DNA of 64,000 nt from Haemonchus contortus (lineage: Eukaryota; Nematoda; Chromadorea; Rhabditida; Trichostrongylidae), in the NCBI GenBank assembly GCA_000469685.2, contig LS997564.1, forward strand, positions 16,422,283-16,486,282, in the 5' to 3' direction. Positions 46,801-54,978 of the stretch are shown here, one piece after another. Under the pieces are notes generated by a model, which ran no database searches, was not told the DNA's origin, and saw only the letters and a program-made list of their open reading frames with translations. The position numbers and the translations under genes were made by a program. Every line of letters starts with the position of its first letter. Position 1 is the first letter of the stretch.

Positions 46801-49800
46801 ATCAGACGTTCGTAAAATCCTCCTTGCCATGGTGCATAGGGTGTTATATGCCTCCATTCTATTTCTTGGTTTGAAATGATTTGGGCGGCGTGTTCGGTTA
46901 ATCCGTTGTTCTGCTCTTCTATGATGTTTGCGGCAAGCAGGAAAGTCGGAGCATTATCGCACGTGATAGTTTTTGGTATGCCTCGACGTGCTATAAAGCG
47001 TCGCAACGCGTTCAAGAATTCTTCAATTGCCAGGCTCCGGACGATTTCAAGGTGTATGAGGCGGGTCACGGTGCAAGTGAAGATGCAGCCGTATAACTTT
47101 ATCCTTCGTTCATTCTCCTCGCACTGTGGTAAGTCGAAAAAATCGAGACCAGTATGTTGGAAGGGATTGCTTTTCAGCACTCGTCGTTCCGGTAAGTCTG
47201 TGGAGTCTGGATATTGATATGGCAAAGCGTTGAAACGTCGACACTTGATGCAGTGACTGACGTGCTTGCGGACTTGTTGCCTCAATTTTGGAATCCAGTA
47301 GCGCTCTCTTACTGTAGCTATCGTATGTTCAATGCCTTTATGGTAGAGTCCATGAGCTTCCTGTATGATAAGCTGTGCAAGAGTCGTGTTTGGCATGATA
47401 AGGATGGGATCTTTGGTGTCGGAGTTGAGCGCGGAGTTTCCCATTCTCCCTTTCGAGCGCCAAATATTCCACTTGTCTAGGTAGGGTCGTAAGGAGTTTT
47501 CCATATTTTTCCGGTACTCCTTGGTAAGGAAAAGCAGCTGGTGGTTGCGGATCAGTGCGTATCTTCCTGCCCGTACTTCGCTTCCATTGATGTTGCAGGG
47601 TACGTCCGAAACATCCTTTATCTCTGGAATGCGCGCTACAATTCTATCCTTGGTGTCTTCTTTTAATCTCCGCACGGTTTTCTTTATGAACCGAAGAATC
47701 CAGGTGGTTACTCGTTTGGCCATCGAAAACGAGCTGTAGCGGCAGAGGTCGATGAGCGCATTAGGTGTATCATCCTCTTGTCCGCAGGTGAAGTTGACGT
47801 TGGTAAAAGCGCAGGAGTCGTCACCGATTACGTCTTCCCAGAGCTGGTAGACTGGGTGCTTCCATTCCTCTATTGGTTTCTTCAAGAACTCCGGTCCTTC
47901 CCACCAATAGCGATCGTGCATTTGTTCTCTTGAGAGCCCTCTTGTTCCTGCATCCGCCGGGTTCTGTGACGTATTCACATATCTGAAAATGACTGTAATT
48001 GAATCGTTGTTCAATTGCGTGACGATTCTTCGAACTTCTCGAACCCTGTTGGCAACCAAAACTCCGAGGCTAGCAGTGGTTGGGGATGTTAACCAGCTCA
48101 ACGCGATTTGGGAGTCCGAGAATACGTGAATAGTCCATGGATAGCCCGCGATGCGTTCCTTCAGTGCTTGTGTTATCGAATTGGCCAATCGCATTGCCAG
48201 GGTAAGGGCGTTCATTTCTAACTTTGGCATCGTTGTTTTCGTCTTGATGGAGGGAAGTTTACACTTCGCCATTGCCAATTCTGAATAGTTTTCATTAAAG
48301 ATGTAAGCACTAGCCGCTATTGCGATTTCACTAGCATCTGCAAAGATTGCTAGATTTGGCGTGTCCGATATGGAGCGAAGTCGTCGTGGGATTGATATTT
48401 GGAAGTTGTTAACGTTCTCCACTAGTGTGTTCCATTGCTCTGCCAGTTTTGTTGGAAGTTTCTCGTCCCATGAAAACTTCTCCTTCCATAAGTCCTGTTG
48501 AAACTTCTTTGCTTGAGTTAGTAGTGGTACCAACCAACCGAATGGGTCATATATCATAGCAATCTGTCTTGCAATTACCCTTTTCGTGATGTTCTTGAGA
48601 GAATCGAAATTGCAGCGGATATTGATGCAATCACGCTTTGCATCCCACGTGATTCCTAGTACTTTTTGAGTTGTTTTCATGGCGTGTGCTTCCTTGGGAA
48701 GTTTGTCTCGTAGAGCATCTCCGTTGGAGAGAAATTCCCTCAAATTCATGCCCATATCTTGAAATATCTGACGCGTTGCTAGCGATTTTTGAACCAACTC
48801 CTCTTCAGTAGATGCCGCGAGGATCAGGTTGTCCACGTATAAGTTGTTGCGAATTTCATCAGCTAGCGTGGTGTCGTCTACCGTTGTGCGTAAATGGTGA
48901 TGGATTGTTCCGCCCAGTAAATAGGGGGAAACGTTTAATCCGAAGGTTACTCGAGTAAAACGGAAAGTGATGATGTTGTCCTCACTTATGGGCTGGTTGA
49001 TGTTTCTTACCCACAGGAATCGTGTGGCGTCTCGGTCTTTTTCATGTAGTCGGACCTGGAGGAATGCCTTTTCGACATCCGCTATAGCCACGTACTTGGG
49101 AGTACGGAAACGAAGTAGCATGGCGTATAACTCAGGTAGTATGAGTGGTCCTTGATGCAAGACGTCGTTCAATGAGGGATTATTCTTAAAGTGTGCTGAT
49201 GCATCGAACACAATCCTCAATTTCGTCGTTTCTTTGTGTGGGGTTAGTACCGGTTGATGTGGGATGTAATGAAGCAGAGAGCCCTTTTCCGGTAGAGCTT
49301 GTGGGGCCTCCTCGATGATACCGCTGTCTCTCTGAGATTGGAAGGTCTCATCGTATTCGTGCAGTAGGGTAGGCGTCTTCCGTAGTGATTGTATCACTGA
49401 GTGAAGGCGTTTGAGTGCAATGGCCTTGTTCGAAGGAAGTTCAGTGTAATTGTCCTTATAGGGGAACCGGATGTAGTATCCATCCTCTCGCTTTTCTATA
49501 GAATCTTCGAAGAATTTCGAAACTTTCTGATTGACGGCTTCTTTTTCTGCGTTCTTTGTTCCGGTGAATTCGCATATTCCTGCATTATCCATGGTCCAGT
49601 ATTTATCCCATCTTTCCATTTCTTCTTCGAAGTTGACCAAGGTATTTATGGCTGCCGCTGTAGGCGAATCCTCTGCACTGTAGGGGTGGCTTTGTTCCGT
49701 TATGCCTTTTTGTTTGCCTGTGATAAGGTATCCTATCCTGGAGGGGATCAATTGTAATCCTGACGGCAATGTGAAACGCGGATTTGGGACATCTAGTAAG

Positions 49801-51743
49801 TTCCATAACTGATCGCATCCCAGCAGGATTTGAGGCTTAATTCTCTTTCCGGTTTCCGTGCTGGAAAGGCGAATGTTGCGTTGCCCTATAAAGGCCCAAT
49901 CAGAGATCGCCAGGTGCGCAGTTTTTCCCTTCATGGTGAGTACTGGAGTGGTATATAAACGTAGATCATGCTTCTCTCCGTGCTGATCCATGAGTTGTAC
50001 CGAAGTTACTCCTGACATTGCGCGTCTTGGTCTTTCCGCACCGAAGGTGTACATCACGAAATTCACTTGTGCTGTGCACTCCAAGCCGAGTTCCTGTACG
50101 AGATCGTCCGTTATGAAGGACTGGTCCGCTCCAGTATCGAGAAGAATCTCCACGTCTTCCCACTGGTCATAACTGTGATTGTATACGGGTGCCACTCCCG
50201 TTAACAATAAAACATTTCCGGATTCCGACCGCTGGAAATGTTTGTCGTCCTTCACGTGACCGTGGGTGTTGAAAGCGATAGTTCCTGAGATGTCTTCCTG
50301 ATCATCAGCTGAGGTATCGCACCTCGTATCTCTGGTTACGCACGTTTTGACCGAATGTTGAGCTTGTTTTACCTTCTTTTGTTTGTCTGTTCGTGGCCCA
50401 TTTCCCTTTTGAGTTTTCTCCGGTGGTGGAGTGGGTTCCTTTGTGCGAGCTACCGTCTGAGGGTATGAGTTAGCCGTTCGAGGCTCTCGCATTGGACACA
50501 GGGTATGGTGGTGCTTTTTTCCTTTGCACCCTCTACATCCATCCCTTGTGCAATCCTTTGCCCAGTGTCCTGGGGCTGCACAGTTGAGGCATCTGCTACT
50601 GTCTCTGAAGACTGCGCGCCTCTCTTCTATGGAAGCGTACTTCCTGCATTCGCTTGATCTGTGGTTGCCACCGCCACAGAACATGCAATGTTCACTTCCT
50701 TTTTTCCTGTTGTCCATGCGAGGTTTCCCAGGATCGCCTCCGATCCTGCCTGTACCGGTGTGGGTCTGGGCTTTCATCGCTTCTTCTATTCTTTCTTCGG
50801 TGGCTATTAGCTCATCTAGATCGGCCAAAATGGTCTGCATAGTCCAATTGGATTCTTGAGTTTCCGACCTTAAACGGTGCTTTAGCACTTGACGCTGTAG
50901 CTCTGGTGAAAATTTGGAAATCAGTTTTTGTGACAGATATGAACCGTTGAGGTTTACGCCTTTTTCTTCTAGTTGGGTTATTATTGGCATTACGAATTCT
51001 AGAAGTCGGCGTTGTGCCGAGATCCTATTATTTTCGGCTCTTGCCTGCTCTAGGCGGGACTGGAGGTTGGCTATGATTTTTGACTCATTTCCATATTTCG
51101 TTTTCAGAAAGATTATGGCATGCTCATAGTTTCCTTCTGTGACGGGGTATCTCCTTATACTTTCCCTTGCTTCGCCTTGCAGTGCATTTAAGAGGTAATT
51201 GAACTTTTGTAGGTTAGTTAATGGTTGATCATGCACGTTTTCACAAAACAAAGTCCAAAAATTTGCAAACTCCCAAATTTTCCCAGTGAATGGAGGGATG
51301 GGAATAGCTGGCAACTGTGGTCTTGCCACTGTGACCTGGCTGCCAGTGGGTTGATTCGAACTACCTGTTGCCATAGATAGTTGTGCGTGATCGCGAGCGC
51401 TCAAACGCCTCGCTTCTATTTCGATGGCAGCAAGTTGTGCTTGCTCCAATATCGTATGCGCCTTCTCAATATGTTCTTGAGCCTGTGCTTCTTGCTCGTC
51501 ATTTAGTGACTCAATCAATGAGTCAACTAAGACTGTGAAGGTGCATAAGGTTTCTTGGACTAGTCGTGAAGTCGAATGTAATTGCAGAACGAGAGCTTGC
51601 AGGCGTTGGGAAGTATTAGGGTCGAAACTTAGATTATTTTCCGTTTTGAAAGCATCTTCATTTTCTTGTATAATGCGTTCCAATTTATTACAATATCTGG
51701 TTAGTAAAGCCTTCTGTGATTTGAGCGATGTAGGTCCCGTCAT
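43842..51743 (-). CDS. Gag-Pol-Env polyprotein of a BEL/Pao element (2633 aa)
   Basis: A single uninterrupted frame. Gag is at the N-terminus, with three zinc knuckles at ~353-415 (CMFCGGGNHRSSEC, CLNCAAPGHWAKDC, then a CxxC/HHxxxC unit). An aspartic protease follows, with DTGADQSF at ~535. Reverse transcriptase has ADVEKAF (~889) and a YVDN catalytic box (~967). RNase H has IFADAS (~1134). Integrase has an HxxH/CxxC zinc region (~1466-1500) and catalytic blocks TCDNAP (~1594) and GGFYERL (~1643). The Env-like part (~1908-2633) has a hydrophobic start, paired membrane segments near 2020-2060, an internal signal-like stretch (~2088-2105), a Cys-rich ectodomain and a C-terminal membrane anchor (~2560-2580). 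The Cys-rich part resembles phlebovirus Gn/Gc glycoproteins known in worm Tas/Cer elements. Proteolytic maturation is inferred. Confidence 0.95.
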   Translation of the reverse strand: MTGPTSLKSQKALLTRYCNKLERIIQENEDAFKTENNLSFDPNTSQRLQALVLQLHSTSRLVQETLCTFTVLVDSLIESLNDEQEAQAQEHIEKAHTILEQAQLAAIEIEARRLSARDHAQLSMATGSSNQPTGSQVTVARPQLPAIPIPPFTGKIWEFANFWTLFCENVHDQPLTNLQKFNYLLNALQGEARESIRRYPVTEGNYEHAIIFLKTKYGNESKIIANLQSRLEQARAENNRISAQRRLLEFVMPIITQLEEKGVNLNGSYLSQKLISKFSPELQRQVLKHRLRSETQESNWTMQTILADLDELIATEERIEEAMKAQTHTGTGRIGGDPGKPRMDNRKKGSEHCMFCGGGNHRSSECRKYASIEERRAVFRDSSRCLNCAAPGHWAKDCTRDGCRGCKGKKHHHTLCPMREPRTANSYPQTVARTKEPTPPPEKTQKGNGPRTDKQKKVKQAQHSVKTCVTRDTRCDTSADDQEDISGTIAFNTHGHVKDDKHFQRSESGNVLLLTGVAPVYNHSYDQWEDVEILLDTGADQSFITDDLVQELGLECTAQVNFVMYTFGAERPRRAMSGVTSVQLMDQHGEKHDLRLYTTPVLTMKGKTAHLAISDWAFIGQRNIRLSSTETGKRIKPQILLGCDQLWNLLDVPNPRFTLPSGLQLIPSRIGYLITGKQKGITEQSHPYSAEDSPTAAAINTLVNFEEEMERWDKYWTMDNAGICEFTGTKNAEKEAVNQKVSKFFEDSIEKREDGYYIRFPYKDNYTELPSNKAIALKRLHSVIQSLRKTPTLLHEYDETFQSQRDSGIIEEAPQALPEKGSLLHYIPHQPVLTPHKETTKLRIVFDASAHFKNNPSLNDVLHQGPLILPELYAMLLRFRTPKYVAIADVEKAFLQVRLHEKDRDATRFLWVRNINQPISEDNIITFRFTRVTFGLNVSPYLLGGTIHHHLRTTVDDTTLADEIRNNLYVDNLILAASTEEELVQKSLATRQIFQDMGMNLREFLSNGDALRDKLPKEAHAMKTTQKVLGITWDAKRDCINIRCNFDSLKNITKRVIARQIAMIYDPFGWLVPLLTQAKKFQQDLWKEKFSWDEKLPTKLAEQWNTLVENVNNFQISIPRRLRSISDTPNLAIFADASEIAIAASAYIFNENYSELAMAKCKLPSIKTKTTMPKLEMNALTLAMRLANSITQALKERIAGYPWTIHVFSDSQIALSWLTSPTTASLGVLVANRVREVRRIVTQLNNDSITVIFRYVNTSQNPADAGTRGLSREQMHDRYWWEGPEFLKKPIEEWKHPVYQLWEDVIGDDSCAFTNVNFTCGQEDDTPNALIDLCRYSSFSMAKRVTTWILRFIKKTVRRLKEDTKDRIVARIPEIKDVSDVPCNINGSEVRAGRYALIRNHQLLFLTKEYRKNMENSLRPYLDKWNIWRSKGRMGNSALNSDTKDPILIMPNTTLAQLIIQEAHGLYHKGIEHTIATVRERYWIPKLRQQVRKHVSHCIKCRRFNALPYQYPDSTDLPERRVLKSNPFQHTGLDFFDLPQCEENERRIKLYGCIFTCTVTRLIHLEIVRSLAIEEFLNALRRFIARRGIPKTITCDNAPTFLLAANIIEEQNNGLTEHAAQIISNQEIEWRHITPYAPWQGGFYERLIKSIKQAIYKALRNSEKHSFDDIHTFLIEVEACLNSRPLTYQSAVQEEFTSLRPIDFLQRDLNLSITLGNTESETQDPDYLPPDSLHVIQTRQQALEALNSSRRRIERFWTIWQQQYLISLRESHKKNPTNQRHGGITPSLGDVVLVSDPVLPRNDWKMARITGLRQGTDGAIREAELITATRRKIRRPVNLLIPLELQDSEQEVSISEQKEAPPEQPAPQQPPRTHNYNLRERKATRHVHNATTAISTRTTRGVWFLFYIMILNLLRIAHGNTTEGMHVSCGDKGVIVHAQQGQTFEICAERLCEVRHMDTAPLLIKFPLDITIRDYRVLVKWNVENHLATMETRCKGLDFCSNIDCNICLSILLNPECWPLGAILTFTLCLYGIIAVTYACLYVPVTIGKPIRIAGGIILKLTVILAKTLYCCIRVLRRRRTRGRNGTRMTSALATALALLYVVQTTRSCQHVNVLEQSLTTCTQENGKEICKTSLLEVLKINSFRQQACLRLVRNSTLVLNIKIRWKGLYLHCDQETLYFTRSIHLNVTDSKRCPRMGSCKGEKCAGINSSSIIPELKRGNHFPGRTGCFESCGGFGCDCFYPSSGCLFYRIFATPADNKIYEIFRCMRWREKTMFEITIEDISAKFGKESYVVQLLPNMPITLPSLQITMTSLSLPPTPALSSTFFTDGQDTAIWTGAVSPNLLCESREKAERMKCILADDCNCAPAEFKISCQCTTPDITKEFDQLQLKIPKKTPFWELRYQQNTSLVAKIPHMVSSEIIVEFHQTWDTTVIEQGDGDCLVEDSLLQGCYHCAGGATSKIRCVSSKELFGEVLCASHTFVIPCAPHGPESELRLHLDSARQLIHCTISCGQTKNEFALRGTLKYVNTFHYPDLTSLKSNSTIFNEFEWPDFGHIMDIFLTWYKTFIIVLIAAALVLGLIYLYGSTLGIGVLKIVFRLLWIITCIPPRAVRMMVCALIKLCRSKQTKYKKNT

Positions 51744-51904
51744 CGCTTATAATATTTTCGAAATCTCGGAAAAACTCGAAGAAAAGTAAGCGAAAGAAAA
51801 CGAAAAAGGAGCTCCGAATCGAAGAATGCCGGCAGACGAAGAGCGTCCTCGATAAGCCAATTGCTAAGCCGTGAATTGAGTAAAGTGTACCTGACCGGAT
51901 CCTT

Positions 51905-51922
51905 GAAAAGGTCGATGCACCA
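51905..51922 (-). other. Primer binding site
   Basis: Directly inside the 5' LTR with no spacer, the minus strand reads TGGTGCATCGACCTTTTC. The TGG is the complement of a tRNA CCA tail. The first ten bases match the end of a tRNA finishing CGATGCA-CCA, which from memory fits nematode tRNA-Gly(GCC). Confidence 0.65.
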
Positions 51923-52738
51923 TATACAAACTATACCGATATTATAGCCGTTATATCTAGTATAGTCGTTTAAGTTCTTCGTCACTGTATTTGCCACAAC
52001 TACAGTGATCGGATACCAGAGCTTTATTGCGTCAAGCAGAGAAACCTCAAACTTGGGTAATTAAACCATGAACACATAAAAGATACATGCGAAAGGCAAG
52101 AGTTATCATATATACGAAAGGCACAACTTATTGAGGATATGGCTTACGAGATTCATACATACGAGATTGAGACGAGATACAAATATAAAGCTAAATGGAG
52201 GCGTAGTGATATAAATGAACATTCCTTAAGCGTGATATATGAGAAGCAAATTAGGAAGCAGGATAAAAGGCATAAGAGAAGAGTCAAAACCTCGAAGGCA
52301 ACTGGCCTCGGTCTTTGTTCGGCCGAGCTTATATAGGCGAGGTTTATATTGAGTCCCGCACACCGGGAATGTGGCCTTTTGCGAGAAGTTTGGGAAAGGT
52401 TAGATCGAGATGAAAAAGTTGTGAAAGTTAAGATAAGAGAATGCGTCGACTCGATGCGCCAGGGTTGTGATGGGAACCGTGATACAGTAGCATTGAAGAA
52501 GCTAAGGTCGTGGGAGACATGGCTGATGACTGACGAATTGACTGGACCATGGCAGCTCTTTTGTTTGACTCGAAGTTGCACTTGTATGGTCCTCAGCCAG
52601 CTGCAAGACGCCATTGTGCCATATTCACCCTGTGTGGTCTGGTAACTGAAAACAAGTCACTTTTCATGCGTTATGAGTCATGTTCAAGATTGATTGAATT
52701 AATGAGAAAATTATCAAAAATCGCGTGTTACCGCGATA
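51923..52738 (-). repeat. 5' LTR (816 bp)
   Basis: Same length as the 3' LTR with no indels relative to it. The promoter-like TATATAAG lies at 52335-52328 and AATAAA at 52028-52023 on the minus strand. A 153-codon frame that spans much of the LTR is present identically in both copies, but it has no recognisable features and is probably not coding. Confidence 0.95.
52328..52335 (-). promoter_or_regulatory. TATA box of the retrotransposon 5' LTR
   Basis: TATATAAG sits in a GC-richer setting (CCTATATAAGCTCGG on the minus strand), ~300 bp upstream of the LTR AATAAA. This is the expected U3 promoter arrangement; the start site is not mapped. Confidence 0.5.
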
Positions 52739-52743
52739 AGTAC

Positions 52744-54978
52744 CTCATTCCTCATTTCTCCCCCATCTGAAACTTTTGAGATACAAAATTAGGAAAGGAT
52801 ACAATAAATTAAATTACAAACGATGTCACTTTCCTGCACACATGGAGTCAGAGAAAGGATCATTGCCAAGGTTAAATCGAAAACAAATTCTTCTTGTACC
52901 GTTTTTATTCCGTAAATGGCAAAAATTTACCTTTGCACGAACCTGGCTCAATGTTAGTTCACGGCATGACACCGAAAAAACCAATCCCAGCACGTTCGTC
53001 GAAGTGACACAAAAAAATCCTCATACATGCACTCGCTTCTACAGTAATCCTGCGGTGGGTCCTGAGGTCGTGAGTGGTCATGTCCTGAGGTCGCGTGAGT
53101 GGTCGTGATGCAATATGGACCGCTGTCAACCCCCACCCTCTCCGTGTCATTGCCTAAGGTCTTTTCCGATGCATGGTGTATGTGATGGGTTGAGGATTCG
53201 ACCACTTCTGTGTACTTACAGGTCCCACTGTGAGAAGAAATATGTTGCTTACGAAGTTTGAGTCATTTGCGTTTTATTTTATCCCAATGCCACTGAGAGA
53301 GCCGAGTGTTCCAAACGAATTTTTGTTCCTGAGAATGATTGCCCTCCTGCATATTGTTCGCGGAAAGTGGGGTACGGATGGGTGGCTGATGAGAAACTGG
53401 TCCTACGAATGAAAAGCGAAAAAAAGGTTGAGTAAATGTACTGCATCACACAGGTACCGTCTAGGATTTCCCCCTGCCCTGTTATCCTCCCATAGCACCC
53501 ACTCGCTCTATTCCAGCGCAGGATTGCAACCCAAATTCGCAATTTGAGAAGAAAAAAAAATCAGAACTCGGAAGTCCATGCTTCGCTCCGTGCTTCAGGG
53601 CGCGCTAAGATGAGTATGCACAACTTGTGATGTATTTAAGAAGCCTTGGCATTCGTAGAATACTACATCCATGAGGAAGTGGAAGTAGAATCGCAGGCGC
53701 GGTTAGCGCGCGAAGATTCCAGGCCGCGCGGGTGAAGTAGGGTGGAGGCTACAGGTGAAGCAGCAATGCGTGCGAGACGGATGGGTGTTTTAAGGAGGGA
53801 GAAGGGAAGGATGGGAGGTGGGGCAAGAACTCCTTCACAAGCGAAGTTTTCATAGCTATGAACTAAGTGTGCCATGCTATACAGATCGTAAGCTGCTGTC
53901 TCGACGAGATAGCGCAGACAAGAGAGAAAAATTCCTGCGCGCGAATTTCAAACTGGATATCCGTGCTCGCTTTATTTCACGGCAGAATTATGGGATCACT
54001 CTTAGCACCAAGGCTCAAACAGGAGGACACACAGGTTGGTTGCTTGCAACAGGCTGCATTCATCATCAAGACAGGGGGTTGGCACCTTGCCAACCCTGAA
54101 GGGATCGGTACCGAAAGTTTAGTGGAACAATGCAGTGGATAGCCAACGAATTCGGAAACCGGGAATGTGCCAACGCAAAGTCTAAACGTATCCCTGCCTT
54201 CCCAACACCAACATAGGGATTGCGGTTCATCGTTGACACTACTATACGTACCTAATTCCAGCTCTGCTATGTCTTTGTACTAAAAATTGCTTGCATGTAG
54301 CGGTGGACCTTAATGCCCATGTCCAGGTTGTCGATTTCCTACCCAAAATTCTGGGCGAATCACCCGAATACCGTTGTTTATGTTCAACATGTGCTCTTTT
54401 AACTTCTACCATAAATGAAAAGACATTTATCAAGATCAGTATGCCAACGGACCAGCTCCCACACCTGAATACACTTGATTTGAGCAGCCACAAAAAACCC
54501 ATGGAAAGCACGTTCAGTAATTTGATCTGGTAGATCGCAGTCGTTGTCACCTTGCCAAGATATTCATAGAGGAATGGACATCCTACTGTAATTGCCGTAT
54601 TTAGGGCGGTCTTGTAATGCCGGGAGCCCATTTCTATCTAAAACGTTGGTGTGGCAGTACGGGTCTATTCCTGATGGTGTGATTATTATCTTTAGTTTAC
54701 TTGTTCGATATCGGTTTGAAAGTATCCACGTGGGAGTGATGGCGGGAGTGGTTTCATTTTACTGTCGATTTTCTATCGTGTGCTCGGTTCTGTTTAGCAC
54801 AGATTTGTTTTCTTTCGTTCTAATATCTTTAGAAATCCATGCCCTGGACATTTATTTTCAGCTTCCAACACCTCGTCCGCTAGGGTTTACACTGTGGTAG
54901 AACTTGCGTGAGGCCTTGCCCACAGTGTATGATGGGTTGAGTTTCAGAAATCTCCTGGGTGCGTACGAGCTCTCCACG
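52744..54978. other. Upstream region of the Y-box gene
   Basis: No supported coding exon. GAGTTTCAG near 54944 is a probable trans-splice acceptor for the downstream gene. The remainder shows only short unstructured frames. Confidence 0.5.

Larger units (their letters stand above)
41540..52743 (-). mobile_element. Intact BEL/Pao LTR retrotransposon with env and an extra Gag-like ORF
   Basis: The order on the minus strand is 5' LTR (52738-51923), PBS, leader, Gag-Pol-Env ORF (51743-43842), a T/A tract, a Gag-like ORF (43676-42387), and 3' LTR (42360-41545). The target duplication AGTAC flanks both LTRs exactly (41540-41544 and 52739-52743). Both LTRs are 816 bp with about two visible differences (near 41626 and 41699). 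No stops or frameshifts occur in either ORF. Integrase, RT and capsid features place it in BEL/Pao. The env resembles that of Tas/Cer7-like worm elements. It inserted between vps-50 and the Y-box gene and looks recently active. Confidence 0.95.

Noticed and set aside
52153..52614. 153-codon minus-strand ORF in the LTRs (also at 41775-42236)
   Set aside because: It is identical in both LTRs only because the LTRs are near identical. No motif, it spans the predicted TATA box, and it probably lies outside any mRNA start.
54904..54978. Upstream in-frame ATG as the Y-box start
   Set aside because: A TTTCAG acceptor lies between it and the ATG at 54979, and the extra 25 residues do not resemble a Y-box N-terminus.
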